From positions 207,835-271,834 of the forward strand of contig KE351686.1 in the NCBI GenBank assembly GCA_000415185.1: DNA of 64,000 nt. Direction: 5' to 3'. Under the pieces are notes generated by a model that saw nothing but the letters and a program-made list of their open reading frames with translations, did no database searches and was not told the origin of the DNA. Numbering within the stretch: the first letter of the stretch is position 1; each line of letters opens with the position of its first letter. The position numbers and the translations under genes are program-made. This DNA is from Enterococcus faecalis 13-SD-W-01 (lineage in GTDB: Bacteria; Bacillota; Bacilli; Lactobacillales; Enterococcaceae). This document shows positions 1 through 7,592 of this stretch, piece after piece.

Positions 1-30
1 GCTTTCTGGATGGCAAACGGCTGGTACTAA
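1..30 (+). CDS. C-terminal end of an unidentified protein (partial)
   Basis: Frame 1 reads AFWMANGWY followed by TAA. Only nine residues are inside the window, so the protein cannot be named. The aromatic Trp/Gly/Tyr ending would suit a secreted or wall-associated protein, but that is a guess. A bidirectional terminator about 20 bases downstream supports a real gene end here, convergent with the next gene. Confidence 0.55.
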   Translation, partial: AFWMANGWY

Positions 31-50
31 GCCTTTAATATAAAACATAA

Positions 51-84
51 AACCTCGGTATCCGCGGATATCGAGGTTTTTTTT
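51..84. terminator. Bidirectional terminator between convergent genes
   Basis: An inverted repeat (AACCTCG / CGAGGTT around the central TATCCGCGGATA) is followed by a T-run on the plus strand and preceded by an A-run, so it can serve both the plus-strand gene ending at 30 and the minus-strand SdpI-family gene. Confidence 0.8.
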
Positions 85-89
85 ATTAT

Positions 90-719
90 CTATATCCCTT
101 TTCTATACAACCAAAAAGAATAAATCGATGGGATACCAACGACAAACAAAACAATGACTAGAATAAGATCGTTCCACCTGATAGCACTCGTCACTAACAG
201 CAGTACACCGCCCCAGATAAATGTTTTTGCGCCTAAGCGATGTGTTAATTCCCAGTTTTTGGGACTGCTTAATGTCCAAGGGAGACGAATCCCAACTGTA
301 TAATTTTGTTTGACAACTCTCAGGATCACGCCGCAAAAAATAAAAACAAATCCAATGAAAAGATTCGGAATCGTTTTCTCCCATCCGCCTAAATCTATAT
401 CAAATACATACACAAAAGTAAAACTGTACATAAAGATAGAGAGCATCGGCATCAAAAACAGCAATCCTTTCATAATGAAACGATTATCTTTGTTTTTCGG
501 ATCATTCAACATCAAAAAAAGAACCATTAAATGGATCCCAAGCAATACTAAAGGCAGTCCAAAAACAGCAAATGGCTTTGAACTCCAACCATTTGCCGAA
601 AAGTTGGCATCAAAGTGCGTAGGGATATTTTCCGGCAGCTTATCCCACAAAAATATCCCTACCGCCATCGGCAACAGTAAAAGCAAACTTGACAAGATGA
701 TCGATACTTTATATTTCAT
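90..719 (-). CDS. SdpI/YhfL-type (DUF1648) membrane protein
   Basis: The 209-aa protein is almost entirely hydrophobic, with about six predicted membrane segments. The N-terminal stretch WDKLPENIPTHFDANFSANG matches the DUF1648 signature, and the later VGIRLPWTLSSPKNWELTHR is the typical SdpI C-terminal motif. In Bacillus subtilis, SdpI is the immunity protein and signal transducer for the SdpC toxin; many homologues occur alone with no known role. No SdpC-like toxin gene or autorepressor is adjacent, so an immunity role is unproven. The ribosome-binding site upstream of the ATG is weak (AGAAAG). Family assignment is secure, function is not. Confidence 0.8.
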   Translation of the reverse strand: MKYKVSIILSSLLLLLPMAVGIFLWDKLPENIPTHFDANFSANGWSSKPFAVFGLPLVLLGIHLMVLFLMLNDPKNKDNRFIMKGLLFLMPMLSIFMYSFTFVYVFDIDLGGWEKTIPNLFIGFVFIFCGVILRVVKQNYTVGIRLPWTLSSPKNWELTHRLGAKTFIWGGVLLLVTSAIRWNDLILVIVLFVVGIPSIYSFWLYRKGI

Positions 720-772
720 TAAAAAGACTTCTTTCTTTTAAGAAATTTTTTTGCAATACTTTTCTGCGGTTT

Positions 773-1273
773 CTAACTCTTCTCTTTGACTGTATAAGGC
801 TGTTGTTTAAAAGTAATGATGTTGCCGTCTTCTTTGTCATTATCATATTGGACAAGCTGCAGCACATGCTTCCCTTCGACGACTGAAGAAGGAACACCTT
901 GCAATTCCACGTTCAATTGCGTGTGGCCCAACTCATCTGAAGTCAAAAGCTGTCCATCTGCATAAAGATAAGAAAGATGGTCTTCATCAATGTCTTCTGT
1001 GTTAATCGTGATAGTCGTCGGTACATTTGCTGGATCATACTCGATCGTTACTTCTTCCCCATGTGCTGTATCTTCTGAGCCGTTCGTCAGGTTCAAGATA
1101 CCTTCACCAATCTCTTCTTGATTTTCAAATTTATCGAGGATCGCCACCGACGAAGCTGTTGTAGAAGAAGCTTCTGTCGCCTTTTCGCTGGAATTGCTGC
1201 TTGATTGATCCGTACTTCCGCAACCGCTTAAAAGGACTGCGGCAAAAATCATGCTGAATACTGCTTTTTTCAT
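773..1273 (-). CDS. Small secreted lipoprotein, function unknown
   Basis: The 166-aa protein opens with a classic lipoprotein signal peptide (MKKAVFSMIFAAVLLSGCG), with the lipobox LSGC at about residues 15-18 and the lipidated Cys at about 18. A Ser/Thr/Glu-rich linker of about 30 residues follows, then an acidic beta-rich domain. The start is fixed by AAGGAGG seven bases before the ATG. It should be anchored on the outer face of the membrane. I recognise no binding or catalytic motif. The spacing from the SdpI-family gene (53 bases) allows cotranscription. Confidence 0.8.
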   Translation of the reverse strand: MKKAVFSMIFAAVLLSGCGSTDQSSSNSSEKATEASSTTASSVAILDKFENQEEIGEGILNLTNGSEDTAHGEEVTIEYDPANVPTTITINTEDIDEDHLSYLYADGQLLTSDELGHTQLNVELQGVPSSVVEGKHVLQLVQYDNDKEDGNIITFKQQPYTVKEKS

Positions 1274-1459
1274 CTCTTTTCCTCCTTGAATATAGAACTA
1301 CACAATAATTATAGCTTAGAGGATAGAAGAGTGAAAGTTTTATCTTTTTCTTACAAATCCCTTGAAAAGAATTTTTATATTTACATAATCTTTTTCTCGT
1401 TGACTTAAGCGTTTCATTTTCCGTAAGCCTTTATTGATAAAAGGATGACACAGGCCTCT

Positions 1460-1819
1460 TTAAAAAAATGTTGAAACTAACGCAAGGATTGCTAAGCCTC
1501 CTTGGGTCAAAATAATTTTTTTGTCGCTGGTGATGCTTCCATAAAGTGCTACTAAAATGATATAGATCAGCAGCAAACGAGCAATCTCAAGAGATGCTGC
1601 GGCAAAAAAAACACTGTAAAGTAAGCCGATACCAATCAAACCATTGTATACTCCTTGATTTTTGAATAACACTTTTACTGATTGTCTGTTCCGTTCTTCT
1701 TTGGTCATATTGAAGACCCGTCCAGTTGCATTTGATGTCGTAGCAAAAGTTTCCAGATACATGATATAAAAGAATTCTAGTGCAGTAAAAATAAGCAAAA
1801 TCGTTGAAATCATGGACAT
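1460..1819 (-). CDS. DUF1304 family membrane protein
   Basis: This 119-aa protein has four predicted membrane helices. It carries the DUF1304 pattern: FTALEFFYIMYLETFAT near the N-terminus, then the KNQGVYNGL motif in the middle. Family members are small inner-membrane proteins of unknown function found in many Firmicutes and Proteobacteria. The length is normal. AAAGGAGG lies seven bases before the ATG, so the first Met is used. No clear operon partner. Confidence 0.8.
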   Translation of the reverse strand: MSMISTILLIFTALEFFYIMYLETFATTSNATGRVFNMTKEERNRQSVKVLFKNQGVYNGLIGIGLLYSVFFAAASLEIARLLLIYIILVALYGSITSDKKIILTQGGLAILALVSTFF

Positions 1820-1966
1820 TTGTTTTCCTCCTTTTTAATAGAAATTCCAACTATAGTTTACTCCACTTTTAAAATCCCGACAAACCTTATTTCATTAAAA
1901 TAAGCAGCAAAATGAAAAGAATAAAAAAACAGTCCAAATACTTGAAAGTCAAGGATTCAGACTGCC

Positions 1967-1980
1967 TATTATGGTACACT
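1967..1980 (+). promoter_or_regulatory. Putative promoter of the holin-like toxin RNA
   Basis: An extended -10 element, TGG followed by TACACT (1975-1980), lies about 95 bases upstream of the toxin start, which gives the long 5' leader usual for type I toxin mRNAs. No convincing -35 hexamer is spaced correctly (TTGAAA at 1942 is 27 bases away), consistent with an extended -10 promoter. Confidence 0.45.
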
Positions 1981-2076
1981 AGCAACAGATAGTAAAGTTT
2001 ATGCGGTGGCTAATCCCAAGAGAAATGGGGTGATGCCTATGTTGTTTTTCGGCTTGATCCCTGGAAAGGAATAAGC

Positions 2077-2160
2077 TTGTCTGTATATGAAGCATTGATG
2101 TTTGCGGTAGCTTTCGCAACATTGATACTTTCAATCAGCAATAAAAACGACAAAAAATAA
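2077..2160 (+). CDS. Putative holin-like toxin (type I toxin, Hol-Tox/TxpA-like)
   Basis: A 27-codon reading frame starts at TTG with AAAGGA six bases upstream. It reads LSVYEALMFAVAFATLILSI and then a polar, charged tail (NKNDKK). A short SVYEALM opening, one hydrophobic helix and a Lys/Asn tail are the hallmarks of the Hol-Tox family of Lactobacillales and of the related Bacillus TxpA/BsrG toxins, which insert in the membrane. The frame ends directly in a bidirectional terminator. An overlapping short frame (ATG at 2039, 11 codons, MLFFGLIPGKE) covers the ribosome-binding site and could couple translation. Toxicity is inferred from family likeness only. Confidence 0.7.
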   Translation: MSVYEALMFAVAFATLILSISNKNDKK

Positions 2161-2198
2161 CCGTATTCTAAACTTTAGCCAGTTTTACGGTTATTTTT
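2153..2198. terminator. Bidirectional terminator shared by toxin mRNA and antisense RNA
   Basis: A perfect 13-base inverted repeat, AAAAATAACCGTA (2153-2165) and TACGGTTATTTTT (2186-2198), has A/T runs on both sides, so it can end transcripts from either direction. A shared terminator between convergent RNAs is the arrangement of the enterococcal par/fst and Bacillus txpA/ratA loci. Confidence 0.8.
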
Positions 2199-2268
2199 GC
2201 AACTATATGAAACTGTGCCGCCGACTTAAACGGTGCTATCCCAAGAGGAGTTGTTAGCGCAACTCCTC
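2153..2268 (-). ncRNA. Candidate antitoxin antisense RNA
   Basis: On the minus strand, a -10-like TATACT lies at about 2279-2284 and would start an RNA near 2270. The RNA would open with a stable hairpin (GAGGAGTTG/CAACTCCTC, 2245-2269) and run to the shared terminator, overlapping the 3' end of the toxin mRNA. The motif TATCCCAAGAG(G)A near 2237-2249 also occurs at about 2013-2023 in the toxin leader (TAATCCCAAGAGA), giving a second region of complementarity in trans, as the direct repeats do in par/fst. The RNA itself is inferred. Confidence 0.5.
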
Positions 2269-2326
2269 TTTTCTACTTAAGTATATCATATTCCTAAAAA
2301 ATCGACTACACATAAAAGCATAGTTG

Positions 2327-2731
2327 CTAAGTTTGCTCTTTCTTTTGGTGCATCAAAAAACGGTAAGTCACTAAAGCAGTTGCTGCCCCACCGTAAATGA
2401 TCATTTTAAATGAACCAGGATAATGTTCAATAAAATGCATATAAGACGCCAAAGCCGTCATGTATGCAAACGTAACAATCGCAGAAATATCGAATAGTTT
2501 TATGATCCGAACACTTTTTATTCCTTTAAATGCTTGTAAGTATGTATGATAAGAAAACAAAATGCCTGTAATGCCTAATAGAAACATAAAGAACGTTATC
2601 ATTAAAAGTTTCCACGACTTATTATGTAACGGTCCAATAACTGCGTAAACCGAAAACAAGAAAAATAGCACCATAAATATATTAATCATGATTGCATGCA
2701 GTTTGTATAAGAAATTTTCAACTTTTCCCAT
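2327..2731 (-). CDS. Small membrane protein, unknown function
   Basis: A 134-aa protein starting MGKVENFLYKLH has four predicted transmembrane helices and a short basic tail (HQKKEQT). The ATG at 2731 overlaps the end of the upstream gene and is preceded by GAGGAGAAAG, which favours it over the upstream in-frame Met at 2752. I recognise no family. It is probably translated together with the gene at 2718-3017 and the small basic protein beyond it. Confidence 0.65.
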   Translation of the reverse strand: MGKVENFLYKLHAIMINIFMVLFFLFSVYAVIGPLHNKSWKLLMITFFMFLLGITGILFSYHTYLQAFKGIKSVRIIKLFDISAIVTFAYMTALASYMHFIEHYPGSFKMIIYGGAATALVTYRFLMHQKKEQT

Positions 2732-3017
2732 TTTCAACTTTCTCCTCAACAAGATCTATTCCTGCTGCTTTTGCTGCTCTTTTTTTCTTGGATTCCTTCC
2801 CGCCTTCATAGACACCAATCAAAGCGCTTAGTCCTAAGAGAGAGATTGAAATACTTCTAAACGAAAAATCCAATTGTCCAACTGCTGCTAGATAGACAAT
2901 GATTCCGCTGAAAATGATTGGCAAAATCGCGCCTAAATACTTGTTCCCAATATATCCAGCCAACGTTTGAAATGCAATGACGCCTATGATCAACACAATT
3001 TCTAACCCGTTATTCAT
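2718..3017 (-). CDS. Small membrane protein, unknown function
   Basis: A 99-aa protein (MNNGLEIVLIIGVIAFQT...) with three predicted membrane helices and a charged C-terminal tail rich in Lys and Glu (about residues 70-99). GAGGAG lies eight bases before the ATG at 3017, so the Met five codons upstream (3032) is not used. It overlaps the start of the next membrane protein gene by 14 bases. No recognisable family; the size would suit a holin-like or phage-immunity-type protein, without direct support. Confidence 0.65.
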   Translation of the reverse strand: MNNGLEIVLIIGVIAFQTLAGYIGNKYLGAILPIIFSGIIVYLAAVGQLDFSFRSISISLLGLSALIGVYEGGKESKKKRAAKAAGIDLVEEKVENGKS

Positions 3018-3049
3018 ACCAGTTCTCCTCATGTTTATAGATGATTTTT

Positions 3050-3286
3050 TTATTCTTTATCTTTTCTGGCGTGTTTTTGTTCTTCTAAGAAATAAGCTCT
3101 ATTGTCTATTTCTCCTCGTTCGCCTCTGCTTACTTTATTTAGGCCTCCCAATCCCGTATTGATCATTGGGTTCCATCCTTTGTGGGGATCTTTGCCTTCT
3201 TGTCTTAATTTCCAATTCTTTTTTCTCAATGCATTTTTTCTCTCTTCTTTTCTTTTCACAGACCATTTCAGAACTTTTTTAAACAT
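3050..3286 (-). CDS. Small basic hypothetical protein
   Basis: A 78-aa, strongly basic, soluble protein (opening MFKKVLKWSVKRKEERKNAL) with no membrane segment. A near-perfect AAGGAGG eight bases before the ATG supports expression. It is the first gene of a three-gene cluster with the two small membrane proteins downstream (spacing 32 bases). No motif is recognised; the basic charge could mean nucleic-acid or membrane-surface binding. In the uninterrupted chromosome it would directly follow the paaD-like gene. Confidence 0.6.
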   Translation of the reverse strand: MFKKVLKWSVKRKEERKNALRKKNWKLRQEGKDPHKGWNPMINTGLGGLNKVSRGERGEIDNRAYFLEEQKHARKDKE

Positions 3287-3348
3287 GGCTTCCGCCTCCT
3301 TTTTTATAGTATATCAATTTTTGGAAAGCAGGTCTTCTGTTATTTATG

Positions 3349-3393
3349 CAAAAAAATAGACCATCCCATCAACTAATGATGGGATGGTCTATT
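3349..3393 (-). terminator. Terminator of the original paaD-like gene
   Basis: A 16-base inverted repeat (AATAGACCATCCCATC, 3355-3370, pairing with 3378-3393) ends in a run of seven T on the minus strand. It lies eight bases after the stop codon of the stranded 3' fragment. This shows that the left fragment, not the copy at 11.5 kb, is the native 3' end of the interrupted gene. Confidence 0.85.
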
Positions 3394-3400
3394 GTGAAAT

Positions 3401-3573
3401 TTATCGAATACCCAAAGCAATCCGGGCATAACGGCTCATTTTGTCGGTGGTCCAAGCGGGATACCAGACTAGTTTTACTTCTGGATTTTTGACTTCTGGA
3501 ATATCGCTTAATGCTTCGTGTATCGATTCAGTCAATACGTCGGCTAAGGGACAGCCCATTGTTGTTAAGGTCA
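3401..3573 (-). pseudogene. Stranded native 3' end of the paaD-like iron-sulfur assembly gene
   Basis: The minus strand encodes TLTTMGCPLADVLTESIHEA and continues to the stop as EVKLVWYPAWTTDKMSRYAR-IALGIR. It aligns without gaps with the C-terminal 55 residues of the intact gene at 11483-11824; I count about 77% nucleotide identity, with most changes synonymous. Homology stops abruptly at about 3573. There is no start codon or ribosome-binding site. It is the 3' end cut off when the mobile element inserted, and still carries the native terminator. Confidence 0.9.
3552..3573. repeat. Putative left attachment site (attL)
   Basis: CAGCCCATTGTTGTTAAGGT plus CA, matching the right copy at 11634-11655 except for two bases. 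It sits in the MIP18-family TLTTMGC codons, where target-gene homology ends. Confidence 0.65.
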
Positions 3574-3920
3574 AGTGCTGTTATATCAGCATTTCTATCG
3601 CTTTCTCCTGCATTAAAACGATAGTATCTCCTCGATTCTAGTGTATCCTAGAAACCAAAATTCTGTTCTTTTATTTAACTTTTATTGATTTATTATACCT
3701 CAAAAAATGGTTGAATTGTCCCTCAAAATGGCTTGGACTACATACTTAATGAGGATTTTTTTACGCATCTTGTCTGTAGTCCAATTAAATTTTCTCAAAA
3801 AACAAGCAATTCAAAAGTGCAAATATTTTCAGAAATATGTCCTTAAATACAGCTCAAAATCATCGCTAATTTTTCATTTTTTATAACAAAGATACAGGTT
3901 TAAAATTAATAAATTTTTTT
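3574..3920. other. AT-rich non-coding left end of the element
   Basis: About 350 bases with no credible reading frame. It holds the subterminal repeat at 3730-3753, the inverted GGACTACA/TGTAGTCC pair and two CCTCAAAA-type repeats (about 3699 and 3721). I see no terminator with a clear stem. Confidence 0.5.
3730..3753. repeat. Subterminal direct repeat of the element, left copy
   Basis: GGCTTGGACTACATACTTAA plus TGAG matches 22 of 24 bases with 11429-11452. It lies about 160 bases inside the left end. GGACTACA here is also followed by the inverted TGTAGTCC at 3774-3781. The most likely role is a recombinase arm-binding site. Confidence 0.6.
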
Positions 3921-4205
3921 TCAATGGATGAACTTTCTCTTTTCCTTAGGAATTAATTCTATCAATGAAATTGCTGATGGGTAATATTTTTGCATATATT
4001 CCACAGCACCTAATAAGTGTGCATCTTCTGATGCATATAATTCTTCTTTTAATTGAGCCATATCTACAACGATACTACCACTTAGAAAATCAATTGCATT
4101 TGAAAATTCTTTATCCATATGGAAAGTATCGTAAAAATCGGCAAGCTGTTTAAAGGTAACTACTCCATCTATCATTAGCCCAATTAATGCTTTTTGTATA
4201 TTCAA
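3921..4205 (-). CDS. Small acidic hypothetical protein, possibly decayed
   Basis: A 94-aa frame (MNIQKALIGLMIDGVVTFKQ...) ending KEKRKFIH; mostly helical by eye, no membrane segment. The only starts are a TTG at 4205 or an ATG at 4172, and neither has a recognisable ribosome-binding site, while a stop codon lies just upstream of the TTG. It follows the helicase gene after 95 bases, in the same direction. It could be a helicase-linked accessory protein or the tail of a truncated gene. No family recognised. Confidence 0.45.
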   Translation of the reverse strand: MNIQKALIGLMIDGVVTFKQLADFYDTFHMDKEFSNAIDFLSGSIVVDMAQLKEELYASEDAHLLGAVEYMQKYYPSAISLIELIPKEKRKFIH

Positions 4206-4300
4206 AATATCTGACTATCCATCTTTAATTTTAAAATAGCACTATCACATATCATCTACTATATTAAAAATTAAAACTTTCTGAAACCACTTGAATAATG

Positions 4301-7012
4301 TTATTTTAATTTTCTTTTCAAAATCGATTCATCTTTTCTACTCTCATCTATCTTAATATTTTCTATTACTTTCTTTTCTGTTTCTGGAGTCCAATAAATT
4401 TTTAAATTCTTTTTAGTCCTTGTAATAGCTGTATACAAAATATTATGCGTTATTAATTCATCAACTTCGTCTGTTATTATTAATTTCACTGAATTAAATT
4501 CTAAACCTTGAGCTTTATGGATAGAAATAGCATAAGCTATTTGGAATGGGACAACTGTGTCATCACTATCATTATCAGTCTCACTCATATTTAGATACTT
4601 ATAGACACTAAACCGAACTACTGAATTATTTTTTGTTGAGGAAATCAACTCTAAGTCTAAATTTCCAATATCCATCTCATTAATTACCGTTTCTATCTCA
4701 ATATCAAAAATAATTTCAGTATCTAATTTCTCAATATTAGAAATTTTACCTTTTAAATTATTGAATAGTGCTGGAGAAAATCTTGATGTTTCATTGAATA
4801 GCACAGGGTCACCAATTTTATATGATACAACTCCCCAGTTCACTGATTTATTAGAGTTATTGCTTTGCAGAAAACGATTAATATTATTTATTCCATATAA
4901 ACCATCATAATTTAAACACAAAATTATTTCATCTAAATCATTAGCAAAAAAAACACTTTCATCTAGTCTAACGGAATAATTATTCGCAGTCAGATATTCA
5001 ATCAAATCATCTTCATTTTTTCTTACTTTTGTCCATAAGTTTAATAAGGGCTTGTCTTTTGTTCTATAAGGTGCTGTTAATTCAAACACAGAAGTTCTTG
5101 AAACGTTATTTTTTGCCAATTTAAACCAGTTTCCAAAAGTAATTGATTCAATTTGATAAATATCCCCTACAAGGATTAACAATTTAAAATCTGCCTTTGA
5201 TAAAATTTTAATCATATCAGAATTACTAACAGTACTACACTCGTCTATTATCAGCAAATCACAATCTTGATTCTCTTTGCTGTATAAATATTTTGCAACA
5301 GTTTTAAACTCACAATTAGGAGCAGAAACTTTCCTTTTCAGATTATCCACTGCCGGATTTGTATTAGCTAAAAGTAATTTTTTTTGAAGTCCAAAAAAAT
5401 TACTGACATGATTAATCATTGTCGATTTCCCTGTACCTGCTGCACCATAAATTAAAGACACTTTAGAATTAGAAAACATAGTCTTCAAAATTTGCTTCTT
5501 ATCCCTACAATCAATAATATAACTTCCTGTGTTTAACCAAGATTCAACTGAGTTCTCATAATTTTCTATTCCTTCTTGCGAAATTTCTTTTAATTTCTTT
5601 AATATATTAATAACATCATCTTCAAACCCTTTGATATAGTAGTTATTTCCAATATTGCCTATCCCTCTAGTTTCCCTATGCTTGCAATAAAGATTGGAAT
5701 TATACTTCTCTATCAACGAATTAATATTTTCAAAAGATTTAAGTTCATCGATTGAGGTGTAGAGTTTGCCATTAGTTTGAGAATTAATTTGAATTTTTCT
5801 AGCTAATAGTTCATGTTCTCTCCCATTTGTATCTATACACCATAATAAATCATATATCTTAGGATTATGACCTATCAATGAACTGACAAATGGCATTTCA
5901 TCAAAAGGTATACATCCATATACTACTCTCAAATTTGACAATTTTTTACAATAATCTCCATACTTATCTTTTTGCAACTTCATAATTTTATTATTTAAAT
6001 TGTAAGAAAGATACCTTAGCAGATTACATCCAGGACGATTATTAAGGATGATTTCTCTACACGCATCAAGCGTTTTAAATAAATAAACTTTTTTTGATTT
6101 GGAGGTTACATATTCTTTTACTTTTTCGTAACTAATCGTCTCTAATAAAAGAATATCTAATATATTAAACCTACTTTTTTTTATGAATTCCATTAACTTT
6201 TTGTATTCATTATGATTTGATTGAATTTCTGTAAAATTATTCAAAATTTCCGAAAAATTATTTAATTCACATGGACGTATAGAAACTTCCCAGTCATTAA
6301 TGATAAGAATTGGCATATGTTTACCATACATATTTACCGTATCTTGTTTAATTGATAGTTTCACAGCATAATTTGATAGGATATCTTGTTTAGTGAACGC
6401 AATATTCCTTTCAAATTTACTTGTTTTGTCATTTGCTTCCTTAAATGTAATTTCATAGTAAATTTCATTATCAACAAAAAAAGGTTTTGTTTTTTGTATA
6501 TAGTATCTATCCTCAGATATTTCTGATATATATGTTATTTCTAATTTATCAACTATTTTTTTATAATAATCACTCAATTGATTATCTAAATTCACTGGAA
6601 ACATATCAATATTTGAAAGAACATCTAAATTAAAATCTGTTTTCAAATTTTTCTTTATTCTCAATAGGTATTCATAATATTTTAGCATTAAACGCTCAGA
6701 GTTTTCCTCACTCATTGTATAATGTGAAGCAGATTTTTGAAGCATTTGATGAAATTTAGCTAAGAAATATAATTTAGAATTAACTTTGATATATCCTAAT
6801 CCACGTTTAATTTCATCGTACATGTCCTCTGGAATACCACTTATGTCTCCGCTAATCGAATTAACATAGTATTTAATTGATATATGTTCTACAAAATTTC
6901 TCAATTGTGCTAAAACATTTTGGGATAAGTAACCTCTATCATCTTGATTTTTCTCAATGTTTTTACATATATTTTTATCAATATTTAATATTGCTTTATC
7001 AATCTTCTTCAT
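4301..7012 (-). CDS. Large SF1 (RecD/Pif1-like) helicase, element cargo
   Basis: A 903-aa protein. The C-terminal half is a superfamily 1 helicase: Walker A GAAGTGKST at 523-531, Walker B LLIIDECS at 586-593, motif III LILVGDIYQIES near 612, an APYRT motif IV near 645, and the late motifs AISIHKAQGLEF (about 828-839) and LYTAITRTKKNL (about 855). These match the RecD/UvrD_C_2 type. The N-terminal 500 residues are Lys/Asn-rich and I recognise no domain in them. ATG at 7012 is preferred because AAGG directly abuts the upstream ATG at 7021. It could act in element replication, in DNA repair or in phage defence; its single-gene cargo position between recombinases leaves this open. Confidence 0.8.
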   Translation of the reverse strand: MKKIDKAILNIDKNICKNIEKNQDDRGYLSQNVLAQLRNFVEHISIKYYVNSISGDISGIPEDMYDEIKRGLGYIKVNSKLYFLAKFHQMLQKSASHYTMSEENSERLMLKYYEYLLRIKKNLKTDFNLDVLSNIDMFPVNLDNQLSDYYKKIVDKLEITYISEISEDRYYIQKTKPFFVDNEIYYEITFKEANDKTSKFERNIAFTKQDILSNYAVKLSIKQDTVNMYGKHMPILIINDWEVSIRPCELNNFSEILNNFTEIQSNHNEYKKLMEFIKKSRFNILDILLLETISYEKVKEYVTSKSKKVYLFKTLDACREIILNNRPGCNLLRYLSYNLNNKIMKLQKDKYGDYCKKLSNLRVVYGCIPFDEMPFVSSLIGHNPKIYDLLWCIDTNGREHELLARKIQINSQTNGKLYTSIDELKSFENINSLIEKYNSNLYCKHRETRGIGNIGNNYYIKGFEDDVINILKKLKEISQEGIENYENSVESWLNTGSYIIDCRDKKQILKTMFSNSKVSLIYGAAGTGKSTMINHVSNFFGLQKKLLLANTNPAVDNLKRKVSAPNCEFKTVAKYLYSKENQDCDLLIIDECSTVSNSDMIKILSKADFKLLILVGDIYQIESITFGNWFKLAKNNVSRTSVFELTAPYRTKDKPLLNLWTKVRKNEDDLIEYLTANNYSVRLDESVFFANDLDEIILCLNYDGLYGINNINRFLQSNNSNKSVNWGVVSYKIGDPVLFNETSRFSPALFNNLKGKISNIEKLDTEIIFDIEIETVINEMDIGNLDLELISSTKNNSVVRFSVYKYLNMSETDNDSDDTVVPFQIAYAISIHKAQGLEFNSVKLIITDEVDELITHNILYTAITRTKKNLKIYWTPETEKKVIENIKIDESRKDESILKRKLK

Positions 7013-7166
7013 AAAAGTCATCCTTTCGTACTCAAACTACTTTAAATATATTAGTATGAATAATTTTATCACAATAATCCTCCACTTAATTAAATGCAGA
7101 AGCACTTTCTTAACATCGCAATAATATTCAAAAATATCTTATTCTATCAAATACTATGAAGATTTA

Positions 7167-7592
7167 TCACTTTATATTCCTAGGAATGAAAGGCGATAAT
7201 TCTTCAAATTTTTCTAATTCAAAAATCATTGCTTTTTTGTCAGGTATTAAATCTCCTTTAAATTGGTATCTCATCTCTTCTTTCCATTTATCTCCCATTA
7301 GTGACCGAAGAATATTTCTTATTGCACCATATTGCATCTTAATACTTCCTTTTTGTTGGCTTGCAGGCTTTGAAAAAGGAACTGATTTTAAAGAATTCGC
7401 TTTACAAGCCTGAATAGCAAACACTTTATTTTCTCTATCTAAAAGTGGTTTTACGTGACTTGTATAACCTAGTGCTTCTGCAATTGATTTATCAAATGTC
7501 AAAGAATTTTTATTTAGGGTCAGCAAATAACTACCAGTTGTTTCTACACTAATTACTTCAAAATTATAATCGTCAAAATTTATTTTACTCAT
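7167..7592 (-). CDS. Conserved-looking small protein coupled to the serine recombinase
   Basis: A 141-aa soluble protein (MSKINFDDYNFEVISVETTG...). Its ATG overlaps the recombinase stop in a TAATG junction, so the two are translationally coupled. Residues 35-60 (FDKSIAEALGYTSHVKPLLD) look helical, and the middle is Lys/Ser-rich. I recognise no domain. Tight coupling suggests an accessory factor of the recombinase, for example a directionality or DNA-binding partner; this is inference from position. Confidence 0.65.
   Translation of the reverse strand: MSKINFDDYNFEVISVETTGSYLLTLNKNSLTFDKSIAEALGYTSHVKPLLDRENKVFAIQACKANSLKSVPFSKPASQQKGSIKMQYGAIRNILRSLMGDKWKEEMRYQFKGDLIPDKKAMIFELEKFEELSPFIPRNIK

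Noticed and set aside
3441..3641. Plus-strand frame of 66 codons over the stranded paaD-like fragment
   Set aside because: It is the antisense of a fragment whose minus-strand codons align with a known family.
7156..7413. Plus-strand frame opposite the recombinase-linked gene
   Set aside because: Antisense shadow of the 141-aa gene with no ribosome-binding site.
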